This document shows, piece after piece, positions 1 through 6,008 of a stretch of 14,989 bases of DNA; position 1 is the stretch's first letter, and each line of letters begins with the position of its first letter. The stretch is taken from assembly GCA_934533005.1 (NCBI GenBank), contig CAKTBC010000041.1:1-14989 (forward strand). Reading direction: 5' to 3'. This DNA is from an uncultured Oscillospiraceae bacterium (lineage in GTDB: Bacteria; Bacillota; Clostridia; Oscillospirales; Oscillospiraceae). A model generated the notes under the pieces. The model did not search any database. It worked only from the letters and a program-made list of their open reading frames with translations, and was not told the origin of the DNA. Made by a program: the position numbers and the translations under genes.

Positions 1-44
1 AAAGAAATCAGGCGGCTATTTCTATTTTGAAGGAGGTGTTCGCT

Positions 45-443
45 ATGAGCGAAACAGATTACAACGCTCGACTTTATGAGAAAATGAAAGCCGAGCAGGA
101 CAAATACCGGGACTGGCTACTGCATCAGGAGCCGTCTGAAATCCTCAATCATACCTACGAATACACGATGCGGGAGGACATCGTAATGTATATCTCCGGC
201 CTGCTCGCTGATCTTATGAACCAGAAACCGGTAACGGCAGCGGACTTTGCGGATCTCAAAGGCCACATCCTTCTCATCCTTCCCGACCAGGACTTCTGCT
301 CCGGAAAAATGCAGCAGGATCTCATAGCTCTGATGCATGAGCCGGAGATCGCCTATGTATCCGGCGGTCATCTTTCTACGGTCGTAAAAGCGGAGGACTA
401 CATTCGCACGATACGTGCCATCCTTCTCCCGGCGGGGAAATGA
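45..443 (+). CDS. Chimeric small protein: DUF3848-like N-terminus joined to an alpha/beta-hydrolase-like C-terminus
   Basis: 132 residues. The reading frame is open to the left window edge, but ATG 45 is the start because AAGGAGG (30-36) lies 8 bases before it. Residues ~1-48 (KYRDWLL, EILNHTYEYT, REDIVM) look like the DUF3848 proteins found on clostridial conjugative elements, where the segment usually continues differently. Residues ~49-132 instead resemble the end of an alpha/beta hydrolase: a beta strand with LLILPDQD, where the acid residue of the catalytic triad would sit, then VSGGH, the usual place of the catalytic histidine, then a closing helix. The nucleophile serine half is absent, so hydrolase activity is not expected. 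The join falls near base 186-190. Family assignments rest on recalled sequence patterns, not a search. It may be a recombination scar at the edge of a mobile element, expressed or not. Confidence 0.7.
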   Translation: MSETDYNARLYEKMKAEQDKYRDWLLHQEPSEILNHTYEYTMREDIVMYISGLLADLMNQKPVTAADFADLKGHILLILPDQDFCSGKMQQDLIALMHEPEIAYVSGGHLSTVVKAEDYIRTIRAILLPAGK

Positions 444-457
444 CTCCGCCGGGTTTT
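428..457 (+). terminator. Intrinsic terminator across the stop codon of the chimeric ORF
   Basis: CCCGGCGG (428-435) pairs with CCGCCGGG (446-453), extended inward by a G-U and a G-C pair to a 10-bp stem with a six-base loop (AAATGA) that contains the TGA stop. TTTT follows at once. The very GC-rich stem makes this a convincing rho-independent terminator that separates the ORF from the regulators downstream. Confidence 0.8.
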
Positions 458-514
458 CTGCGGAAAGCAGCGGGATCGAAGACGATAAAATGTTTTGTGG
501 TATACGGCAAAAAT

Positions 515-543
515 TTGACAAATCCTTGTACATATGTTAAATT
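515..543 (+). promoter_or_regulatory. Promoter of the tandem TetR operon
   Basis: A perfect -35 box TTGACA (515-520) is followed after 17 bases by TAAATT (538-543), a 4 of 6 match to the -10 consensus. The surrounding DNA is AT-rich compared with the flanking genes. Transcription would begin near 550 and leave a ~60-base leader before the TTG start at 613. The rest of the 444-612 gap shows nothing else beyond the terminator and the palindrome described separately. Confidence 0.6.
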
Positions 544-551
544 AAGTAAAC
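536..551 (+). promoter_or_regulatory. Candidate operator: imperfect palindrome over the -10 box
   Basis: GTTAAATTAAGTAAAC reads the same on the other strand at 12 of 16 positions and covers the -10 box of the TetR operon promoter. TetR-family regulators commonly bind such palindromes and repress their own promoter, so self-repression by one of the two downstream regulators is plausible. The link is inferred from position only. Confidence 0.4.
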
Positions 552-612
552 ACTACCACGCAATAGTTTGAAAATCCTGGCGAACAATCTTCGGAAAGGT
601 GGAAGTACCCGA

Positions 613-1191
613 TTGGAAGATAAACGTATCACCAAGACGAAACGCAATATCAAAGCAACGCTGACAGACATTTTGCAGGAAATGCCGTTTGAAAAAATCT
701 CCGTTGCAGAGATCTGCCGCCGCGGGGATATCAGCCGGATCACGTTTTACGCGCATTACGAGGATAAGTATGCCCTGGCGGAGGAGATATTCTCTGACCA
801 TGTACAGGAAGCCTACGACAAGTACCACGCGCTGCAAGCCGAGAACAACCCGAAAAACAACGGCTTCATCGGCTATCAGAATCTTCTGGAAGCCATTTTG
901 AGTCTCTATTACGACAACTATACCTTCTTTTCGCACACCACGTCACGGGAAAACCCTTATCTGTTTTCCGCCTATTTCAACCGGATGTATATCAGTGTGG
1001 ACGACTACCTTCGCCGCCACACCTATCTCAAGCCGCGGTTTCCGTTCCATCAGACGGCGGCGCTCATATGCAACGGGCTGTTTGGCGTTATCAACAGCTG
1101 CGTGGCAGATCACCTCTCGGAATCGGAGACGCGCGCCGTTGCCCGTGACTTATACGCCGTACTCTTAAATTCCGACATGTTTGAGAAATAA
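613..1191 (+). CDS. TetR/AcrR-family transcriptional regulator (first of a tandem pair)
   Basis: 192 residues from a TTG start at 613, chosen because AAAGGTGG (595-602) lies 10 bases upstream; the earlier in-frame TTG at 568 has no ribosome binding site. The N-terminal TetR helix-turn-helix spans about residues 15-56, with the pattern EMPFEKISVAEIC, then SRITFYAHYEDKYAL, which is the second half of the motif and the start of helix 4. The C-terminal part (60-192) is helical and should carry the ligand and dimer surfaces; it is of the short kind seen in DhaS-like TetR proteins. The next gene, 19 bp downstream, encodes a second TetR protein, so the two are probably co-transcribed. The ligand and targets are unknown; candidates are its own promoter and the radical SAM gene downstream. 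Confidence 0.88.
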   Translation: MEDKRITKTKRNIKATLTDILQEMPFEKISVAEICRRGDISRITFYAHYEDKYALAEEIFSDHVQEAYDKYHALQAENNPKNNGFIGYQNLLEAILSLYYDNYTFFSHTTSRENPYLFSAYFNRMYISVDDYLRRHTYLKPRFPFHQTAALICNGLFGVINSCVADHLSESETRAVARDLYAVLLNSDMFEK

Positions 1192-1210
1192 GCGGGGAAA
1201 GGGATACTTA

Positions 1211-1774
1211 ATGGCGCTGTTAACGCAAAAGGCGATCCTCTCGACCTTTGAAGAGATGCTGGAGGAAATGCCGTTTGACAAGATCACCGTCTCGGCGCTT
1301 GTCCGGCGGTGCTGCGTGAGCTCCAACACGTTTTATTACCACTATCAGGATATTTACGATCTTCTGGGCGTATGGATGAACACACGCTTCAGTATGCTGA
1401 CGAAATCCGTCCGTGAGAGCATGGGCTGGAAGGAAGAGGTTCGTGTATTTCTCAAATACTGCCAGAGCCATCCGAAGCTCATCACAAATCTTCTCTCCTC
1501 CGTTTCCCGCGGCAGTCTTGAGCATTACATCTTTACGGAGACGGACGATTTCTTTCTGGAATATGTCCGGGAAAAGACTGCCGGCACGCAGCTTTCGGAG
1601 CAATCGATCCGGTATATTGCGCAGTTCTGCCGGTACTCGTTCATTGGCTTCTTTTTGAAATTCACCTGGGAAAAAATGCAGGCCGATGTGGATGAGATCG
1701 TGGATCGGCTCGAAAAAGTTTTTAACGCATTTATTGACAGCGCCGCGGCGCAGATGAAAGGGGATTCGCTGTAA
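1211..1774 (+). CDS. TetR/AcrR-family transcriptional regulator (second of a tandem pair)
   Basis: 187 residues. ATG 1211 is preferred over upstream in-frame codons because GAAAGG (1197-1202) lies 8 bases before it. The TetR DNA-binding domain covers about residues 5-50, with EEMPFDKITVSALVRRC and SSNTFYYHYQDIYDLL as the helix-turn-helix and helix 4. It keeps the EMPF(E/D)KI pattern of the first regulator but differs strongly elsewhere, so this is a divergent pair rather than a recent duplication. The C-terminal half (51-187) is helical with no recognised ligand motif. Encoding two TetR proteins in one transcript suggests either a heterodimer or two separate inputs; this is inference. The gene ends inside a terminator hairpin, so the downstream radical SAM gene is a separate transcription unit that could be a target. 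Confidence 0.87.
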   Translation: MALLTQKAILSTFEEMLEEMPFDKITVSALVRRCCVSSNTFYYHYQDIYDLLGVWMNTRFSMLTKSVRESMGWKEEVRVFLKYCQSHPKLITNLLSSVSRGSLEHYIFTETDDFFLEYVREKTAGTQLSEQSIRYIAQFCRYSFIGFFLKFTWEKMQADVDEIVDRLEKVFNAFIDSAAAQMKGDSL

Positions 1775-1799
1775 AAGCAAGTCTCTTTTACACTTTTTT
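1770..1799 (+). terminator. Intrinsic terminator of the TetR operon
   Basis: TGTAAAAG (1770-1777) pairs perfectly with CTTTTACA (1785-1792) around a seven-base loop, and one base later there is a run of six T (1794-1799). The 5' arm contains the TAA stop of the second regulator. The stem is AT-rich and so only moderately stable, but its position is ideal. Confidence 0.6.
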
Positions 1800-1807
1800 G
1801 CAGAAAA

Positions 1808-1872
1808 GTTTTAGGATAAAACGGAGAAAACATCCTAAACGGGGGAGTTTTCGCGTTCTGTCTGTTTTTTTT
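1808..1872 (+). promoter_or_regulatory. Cluster of overlapping inverted repeats upstream of the radical SAM gene
   Basis: Three inverted repeats share this AT-rich stretch. GTTTTA-GGA-TAAAAC (1808-1822) is perfect. TTTAGGAT (1810-1817) pairs with ATCCTAAA (1832-1839). GAAAAC pairs with GTTTTC further on (about 1826-1852), followed 12 bases later by eight T (1865-1872). The second and third would exclude one another in RNA. The block could be a back-up terminator for the TetR operon, operator DNA, or both. No protein-coding signal was seen in it. Confidence 0.4.
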
Positions 1873-1885
1873 ACAACGCCGCCGG

Positions 1886-1901
1886 TTTGTCCATGGAAAA
1901 G
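1886..1901 (+). promoter_or_regulatory. Candidate operator upstream of the radical SAM gene
   Basis: TTTGTCCATGGAAAAG is palindromic at 12 of 16 positions with a perfect TCCATGGA core. It lies just where the -35 region of the radical SAM promoter should be, so a protein bound here would block or recruit RNA polymerase. One of the two TetR proteins is the natural candidate; there is no direct evidence. Confidence 0.35.
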
Positions 1902-1915
1902 CCAAAACGCTTCGC

Positions 1916-1921
1916 TATAAT
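1916..1921 (+). promoter_or_regulatory. -10 box of the radical SAM gene promoter
   Basis: A consensus TATAAT (1916-1921) lies 39 bases before the ATG at 1961. No good -35 hexamer is seen at 16-18 bases upstream, which suits a promoter that depends on an activator or is otherwise controlled. Confidence 0.5.
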
Positions 1922-1960
1922 GAAAGCATAAAGAATAATCCTACAAAGGAGTGTGCTTTT

Positions 1961-3313
1961 ATGAGCGTATCGACGACCGTGAAGAAATACGGCATCGAAC
2001 AGGCGATCAAATTCATGTACAAGGACCCGGAGACCAATCTGCCCAAGCTGATGGACTGGGCGGACACGTTCTGCAAGGGGCGTTTCCCCGCGCAGCGCGC
2101 CGCGATCCGCCGCGCGATCGAGGATCCGACATATCCGTACTATGATTTTGTCCGCCACATGATGAACGAGGTCGACCATGATGTCCTCACGACGATCGTG
2201 GTGAATTTCTTCATCAATGCCAACATGGTCGGCTGCGAAAAGCAGGAAAAGCTCCGGAAGGAGCATAACTGCAACATCCCCTGGGCGATCCTTCTTGATC
2301 CGACCAGCGCCTGCAATCTCCACTGCACCGGCTGCTGGGCGGCGGAGTATGGCAACAAGCTGAACCTGTCCTTCGACGAGATCGACGACATCATCCGTCA
2401 GGGCAAGGACATGGGCGTTTACATGTACATCTACACCGGCGGCGAACCGCTCGTGCGTAAGGCCGATCTCATCAAGCTTTGCGAAAAGCACGATGACTGC
2501 ATCTTCCTTGCCTTCACAAATGGTACGCTCATCGATGAGAGATTTGCCGATGACATGCTGCGCGTGAAGAACTTCGTCCCGGCCATCTCTCTCGAGGGAT
2601 TTGAAGAGGCGACCGACTCCCGCCGCGGCGAGGGCGTTTACGGCAAGGCCACGCACGCGATGAACCTTCTCCGCGAGCGCAAGCTGCTCTACGGTATCTC
2701 CTCCTGCTATACGAGAGCAAACTTTGAGTCCATCACCTCGGAGGAGCATTACGACAGCCTCATTAAAATGGGCGCGTACTTCATCTGGTACTTCCACTAC
2801 ATGCCCGTCGGCAACGATGCCTCGCCCGAGCTTCTCCCCACGCCGGAGCAGCGCACCGAGATGTACCGCCGCATCCGCCGCTATCGATCCACGAAGCCTC
2901 TCTTCGCGATGGACTTCCAGAACGACGCTGAGTTCGTCGGCGGCTGCATCGCGGGCGGACGCAACTACTTCCACATCAACGCCAACGGTGACGTGGATCC
3001 CTGCGTGTTCATCCACTACTCCGACTCAAATATCCGGGAAAAGACGCTGCTTGAGACGATGAAGTCTCCGCTCTTCATGGCATATCACGACGGGCAGCCG
3101 TTCAACGACAACATGCTCCGTCCCTGCCCGATGCTCGAAAACCCGGAGAAGCTGCGCGAGATGGTGAAGTCCTCCTGCGCGCATTCCACGGATATGCAGT
3201 CCCCGGAGACCGTGGATCATCTCTGCGCCAAGTGCGACCGGTATGCTGCCGAGTGGAAGCCGGCGGCGGATAAGCTCTGGACGGAAAACCGCGCTGAGCA
3301 TGACGCGAAGTAA
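1961..3313 (+). CDS. Radical SAM protein with a SPASM/Twitch-like C-terminal cysteine region, substrate unknown
   Basis: 450 residues; ATG 1961 follows AAAGGAG (1945-1951) by 9 bases. Residues ~1-100 form a helical N-terminal extension. The radical SAM core begins with DPTSACNLHCTGCW, with the cluster cysteines at 118, 122 and 125 (C-x3-C-x2-C), and has the SAM-binding GGEP motif at 160-163. After the barrel come six further cysteines at 329, 348, 389, 406, 422 and 425. The part around GGCIAGG and INANGDVDPC is typical of SPASM/Twitch domains, which bind extra [4Fe-4S] clusters, and the last two form a CAKC pair. Such enzymes cleave S-adenosylmethionine to make a radical that modifies a peptide or small molecule. 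No precursor peptide is seen next to it, so its substrate cannot be named. It is transcribed separately after two TetR genes and followed by a DUF308 membrane protein. Confidence 0.9.
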   Translation: MSVSTTVKKYGIEQAIKFMYKDPETNLPKLMDWADTFCKGRFPAQRAAIRRAIEDPTYPYYDFVRHMMNEVDHDVLTTIVVNFFINANMVGCEKQEKLRKEHNCNIPWAILLDPTSACNLHCTGCWAAEYGNKLNLSFDEIDDIIRQGKDMGVYMYIYTGGEPLVRKADLIKLCEKHDDCIFLAFTNGTLIDERFADDMLRVKNFVPAISLEGFEEATDSRRGEGVYGKATHAMNLLRERKLLYGISSCYTRANFESITSEEHYDSLIKMGAYFIWYFHYMPVGNDASPELLPTPEQRTEMYRRIRRYRSTKPLFAMDFQNDAEFVGGCIAGGRNYFHINANGDVDPCVFIHYSDSNIREKTLLETMKSPLFMAYHDGQPFNDNMLRPCPMLENPEKLREMVKSSCAHSTDMQSPETVDHLCAKCDRYAAEWKPAADKLWTENRAEHDAK

Positions 3314-3325
3314 ATCGGATACCCT

Positions 3326-3361
3326 GTATACGGATGCGGCAAAACTGCCGCGTCCGTGTAC
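3326..3361 (+). other. Strong 16-bp hairpin between the radical SAM and DUF308 genes
   Basis: GTATACGGATGCGGCA (3326-3341) pairs with TGCCGCGTCCGTGTAC (3346-3361) through 14 Watson-Crick and two G-U pairs around a four-base AAAC loop. No T run follows, only an AT-rich GCATATATTAT stretch, so it is not a standard terminator. It may stabilise the upstream message or reduce read-through into the DUF308 gene. TATTAT/TATAAA at 3367-3375 could be a weak -10 box for that gene, but no -35 box accompanies it. Confidence 0.6.
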
Positions 3362-3402
3362 GCATATATTATAAAGACATATTTTTAGAAAGGTGAATGG
3401 TC

Positions 3403-3990
3403 ATGGAAAAGAAATCCCTGAAAACCTATAAAACATGGGCGATCGTTCTCTCTGCCGTTACGATACTCCTTGGCCTCGTCATGATCTGTTGGCCGGGCAT
3501 TTCCGCGGTAGCGATCTGCTATCTGATGGGCGCTGTCTGCATTGCCGCCGGGATCTATGAGATCATCCGGTACTTTGATCTCGGTCTCATCGGCGTGCTC
3601 TTCCGGTATGATCTGTTTCTCGGTATCATGAGCGTCCTTGCCGGCGTGCTGCTGCTCCTCCATCCGAACGGAGCGCTCGTCATTCTGCCGGTCATCCTCG
3701 GTTTTTATATCATCCTTGCGAGTGTGTTCTCCATCCAGATCTCGACGGAAGCACACCATTTCGGCTTCTCCGGATGGTGGGGAGCGCTGCTGCTTGGTAT
3801 TGCAGGTGCCATTTTCGGCGTTCTGATGATCTTTGATCCTTTCAAAGGCGCAAAAGCGTTGATGGTGTTCGCCGGTATTTCGCTGCTTGTGACGGGTATC
3901 GAGAGCATTTACGCCATTGTCTGCATTTCCAAGGTGTTCCGTTCCTCCGGGCACCAGCAGATCATCGATGCCACATGGCATGAGATTTGA
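3403..3990 (+). CDS. DUF308/HdeD-family integral membrane protein
   Basis: 195 residues. ATG 3403 is chosen over ATG 3397 because AAAGGTG (3389-3395) leaves 7 bases to it and only one to the other. The protein has six predicted hydrophobic helices arranged as three similar pairs, with short turns rich in Gly and Pro (CWPG, LLHPNG, IFDP) after alternate helices, the repeat pattern of the DUF308 family that includes the E. coli acid-resistance protein HdeD. A short basic N-terminus (MEKKSLKTYK) precedes helix 1, so the N-terminus is probably cytoplasmic. The biochemical role of the family is poorly defined; a part in envelope stress is inferred from HdeD only. It lies 89 bp after the radical SAM gene, with the hairpin between, so partial co-transcription is possible. 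It ends before a bidirectional terminator. Confidence 0.88.
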   Translation: MEKKSLKTYKTWAIVLSAVTILLGLVMICWPGISAVAICYLMGAVCIAAGIYEIIRYFDLGLIGVLFRYDLFLGIMSVLAGVLLLLHPNGALVILPVILGFYIILASVFSIQISTEAHHFGFSGWWGALLLGIAGAIFGVLMIFDPFKGAKALMVFAGISLLVTGIESIYAIVCISKVFRSSGHQQIIDATWHEI

Positions 3991-4009
3991 TCCCAATAAA
4001 TGATATAGC

Positions 4010-4045
4010 AAAAGACTCCGGCTGAAAAATCAGTCGGAGTCTTTT
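4010..4045. terminator. Bidirectional intrinsic terminator between convergent genes
   Basis: AAAAGACTCCG (4010-4020) pairs with CGGAGTCTTTT (4035-4045), continued inward by one G-U pair and CTGA/TCAG to a 16-bp stem with an AAAA loop. Both strands end in a TCTTTT tract, so the one hairpin can stop transcription from the DUF308 gene (+) and from the cupin gene (-). Confidence 0.9.
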
Positions 4046-4059
4046 CATCCGGAAAAGAA

Positions 4060-4713
4060 TTATTCAAGCGTGAGGAAAAGCGCCATTTTGAAGCGCTTAT
4101 CGGCACGGACATAGTGCTTGCCGCCGCGGGCAAAGCGGAAGTTTTCTCCGGCGCGGATGACATGCTCCTCGCCCTCGTAGCCGATGACGCCTTCGCCGTC
4201 GAGCGCGAAGATCAGCGCATCGCCGGGGGCGGCGTGCTCGCTGAGCCCAGTACCGGCGTCAAACGCCATGAGCGCGAACTTCATCGTTTTGCTGCTGGCG
4301 ACATCCATGTTGACGATCTTTCCGTCCTGGTATGGGACGAGCTCGCCGAGACGGAAAACCTCGCCGGTTTTGATTGCCTGATTCATTGACGGATTCCTCC
4401 CAATGTTGATTTCAAGATAAACGGCGGAAACCCCGGCGCGCGTTCCGACCGGGACATCCACCGGTGTTACAATGGCGTCCAGCGCGTGAAGCGTTCGTGT
4501 CTCTTCGTCAGGCAGAAGAACTTCGACCTCTCCGCCGGCGGCAATAAGCAGCTTGGGGGAAAAGTATATCTCCGCGCTGATGTCGGTGTCTTCGGCAAGC
4601 GAGAAGCAGACGGCGCCTGTCTCACCGCGGCAAATGGCCTCCGATACGGTGCAGCCCGGGATCGGGGCATTTTTCTCTGCCAGAGAGAATACACAGCCGG
4701 CCGGATACTTCAT
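4060..4713 (-). CDS. Cupin-fold protein (probable two-domain cupin)
   Basis: 217 residues on the minus strand; the ATG (complement of 4711-4713) follows AAAGGAG (complement of 4720-4726) by 6 bases. The C-terminal cupin (about 115-217) is clear: LGELVPYQDGKIV leads into the barrel, then FDAGTGLSEH, APGDALIFALDGEG, an H at 184 and RGGKH at 199-200. His160, His184 and His200 may line a metal site, but the classical HxH pair of motif 1 is reduced to one His, so metal binding is uncertain. The N-terminal half (1-100) has cupin-like strand spacing (VEVLLPDEE) but no metal residues and may be a degenerate cupin used for structure or dimerisation. The enzyme role or ligand cannot be named. It is a single-gene unit, convergent with the DUF308 gene and divergent from sbcD. 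Confidence 0.85.
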   Translation of the reverse strand: MKYPAGCVFSLAEKNAPIPGCTVSEAICRGETGAVCFSLAEDTDISAEIYFSPKLLIAAGGEVEVLLPDEETRTLHALDAIVTPVDVPVGTRAGVSAVYLEINIGRNPSMNQAIKTGEVFRLGELVPYQDGKIVNMDVASSKTMKFALMAFDAGTGLSEHAAPGDALIFALDGEGVIGYEGEEHVIRAGENFRFARGGKHYVRADKRFKMALFLTLE

Positions 4714-4743
4714 AGGGATCTCCTTTCACACGGTTGTTTTCAT

Positions 4744-4749
4744 AGTATA
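4744..4749 (-). promoter_or_regulatory. Extended -10 promoter of the cupin gene
   Basis: On the minus strand TGATATACT contains TATACT (4744-4749) preceded by TG one base upstream, the extended -10 form that tolerates a poor -35 box; none is seen at the right distance. It lies about 30 bases before the start codon. Confidence 0.5.
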
Positions 4750-4809
4750 TCACAAAGCCTGCCGCCTTTCCATCCTTTTTGACGATCACGCCGAAATCCG
4801 GGAAAAAGG

Positions 4810-4838
4810 TTGAAAAGTGCTTTTTTCGGGGGTAAGAT
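4810..4838 (+). promoter_or_regulatory. Promoter of the sbcDC operon
   Basis: TTGAAA (4810-4815) and TAAGAT (4833-4838) are separated by exactly 17 bases, with the start codon of sbcD 33 bases further on. The 4714-4871 gap therefore holds divergent promoters for the cupin gene and sbcDC and nothing else that I can see. Confidence 0.6.
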
Positions 4839-4871
4839 AAAATCATTATAGGAATCCATGGGAGGAAGGAC

Positions 4872-6008
4872 TTGAAATTCTTTCATTTGTCCGATCTTCA
4901 TCTCGGAAGGCGTATGTATGAGTTTTCCCTGATCGAGGATCAGAAATTCATTCTCGAGGAGATCCTCCGTCTCGCGGAGGAGAAGTGCCCCGATGCCGTT
5001 GTGATCGCGGGCGATATATACGACCGCGCCGTTCCGAGCGCCGAGGCGGTCGAGCTTTTCGACGGCTTTCTCCGCGCGCTCTCCGAACGGCACATCCCAG
5101 TGCTCTGCATCTCCGGCAACCATGACTCGCCGGAGCGCATCGCCTTCGGCGCGAGCCTGATGACGCCGAGCGGGGTATACCTGTCGCCGGTCTATAACGG
5201 ATCTGCAGAGCCGGTGACGCTCTCCGATGCTTTCGGCGATGTGCGGTTTTATCTTCTCCCGTTCATCAAGCCGGCGAATGTCCGGCGCTTTTATCCCGAT
5301 GCGGTGATCGAGAGCTATACCGATGCGCTCCGCTGCGCCGTGGAGCATATGGATGTGGATATGGCGGCGAGAAATGTACTTATAACGCATCAGTTTGTCA
5401 CCGGCGGCGTGCGCTCGGATTCGGAGGACATCATGGTCGGCGGTACGGACAATGTAGATGCTGCGGTGTTTGACGTCTTTGATTATGTTGCTCTCGGTCA
5501 TCTCCACGGCGCGCAGAAGATCGGGCAGGATACGCTCCGCTATTCGGGCACGCCGCTCAAATACTCGTTCTCGGAAAAGGATCAGGAAAAGAGCGTTACG
5601 GTCGTGGAGCTCGGCGTGAAAGGGGATATATCCGTTTCCGCTCTGCCGCTCACGCCGCGGCGCGACATGCGCGTGATACGCGGTACGTATGCTGAGCTGA
5701 CGCTGCGCGACAACTACGCCGGATCGAAAACCGAGGATTACATCCACGCCGTTCTCACGGACGAAAACGATGTTCCGAACGCCCTCGCGCGGCTGAGGGG
5801 CATTTATCCGAACCTTATGAAGCTCGATTACGACAATCTGCGCACGCGCTCCTCTGCCGTTATCGCCGCGGAGAAACGACACCGGACGATGAGCGGCACG
5901 GAGCTTTTTGCCGAGCTTTACGAAAGGCAGAACGGCCAGAAGCTGAGCGCCGAGCAGAGCGCCTATGCAAAGGTCGTCTTTGCCGCGCTCCGGGAGGATA
6001 CGCCATGA
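4872..6008 (+). CDS. sbcD: Exonuclease SbcCD, nuclease subunit D
   Basis: 378 residues, the usual SbcD length. The start is TTG 4872, 6 bases after GGAGG (4861-4865); it places the family N-terminus KFFHLSDLHLG exactly where expected. This Mre11-type metallophosphoesterase holds two metal ions: Asp8 and His10 (SDLH), Asp48 (AGDIYDR), Asn83-His84-Asp85 (SGNHDSPERI), His173 (ITHQF), and His210 and His212 (LGHLHG). All key residues are present. With SbcC it forms the ATP-dependent nuclease that opens DNA hairpins and trims blocked double-strand ends. The C-terminal ~100 residues are the capping domain and SbcC contact region. It heads an operon from its own promoter and overlaps sbcC by 4 bp. 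Confidence 0.96.
   Translation: MKFFHLSDLHLGRRMYEFSLIEDQKFILEEILRLAEEKCPDAVVIAGDIYDRAVPSAEAVELFDGFLRALSERHIPVLCISGNHDSPERIAFGASLMTPSGVYLSPVYNGSAEPVTLSDAFGDVRFYLLPFIKPANVRRFYPDAVIESYTDALRCAVEHMDVDMAARNVLITHQFVTGGVRSDSEDIMVGGTDNVDAAVFDVFDYVALGHLHGAQKIGQDTLRYSGTPLKYSFSEKDQEKSVTVVELGVKGDISVSALPLTPRRDMRVIRGTYAELTLRDNYAGSKTEDYIHAVLTDENDVPNALARLRGIYPNLMKLDYDNLRTRSSAVIAAEKRHRTMSGTELFAELYERQNGQKLSAEQSAYAKVVFAALREDTP

Noticed and set aside
2..79. A second open frame from the left edge, ending at 77-79, which could be the tail of an upstream gene
   Set aside because: Only 25 codons are visible, they overlap the start of the next gene, and other frames are also possible; the window does not allow a decision.
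568..612. A longer start for the first TetR gene at TTG 568
   Set aside because: There is no ribosome binding site before it, and the purine-rich site at 595-602 would lie inside the coding sequence, well placed for TTG 613.
1871..3016. A 381-codon minus-strand open frame opposite the radical SAM gene
   Set aside because: The plus strand encodes a clear radical SAM enzyme with all motifs, and the antisense product is low-complexity Val/Ala/Arg/Asp with no recognisable domain.
4740..5882. A 380-codon minus-strand open frame opposite sbcD
   Set aside because: sbcD carries every catalytic residue on the plus strand; the antisense frame has no motif and its end overlaps the promoter region.
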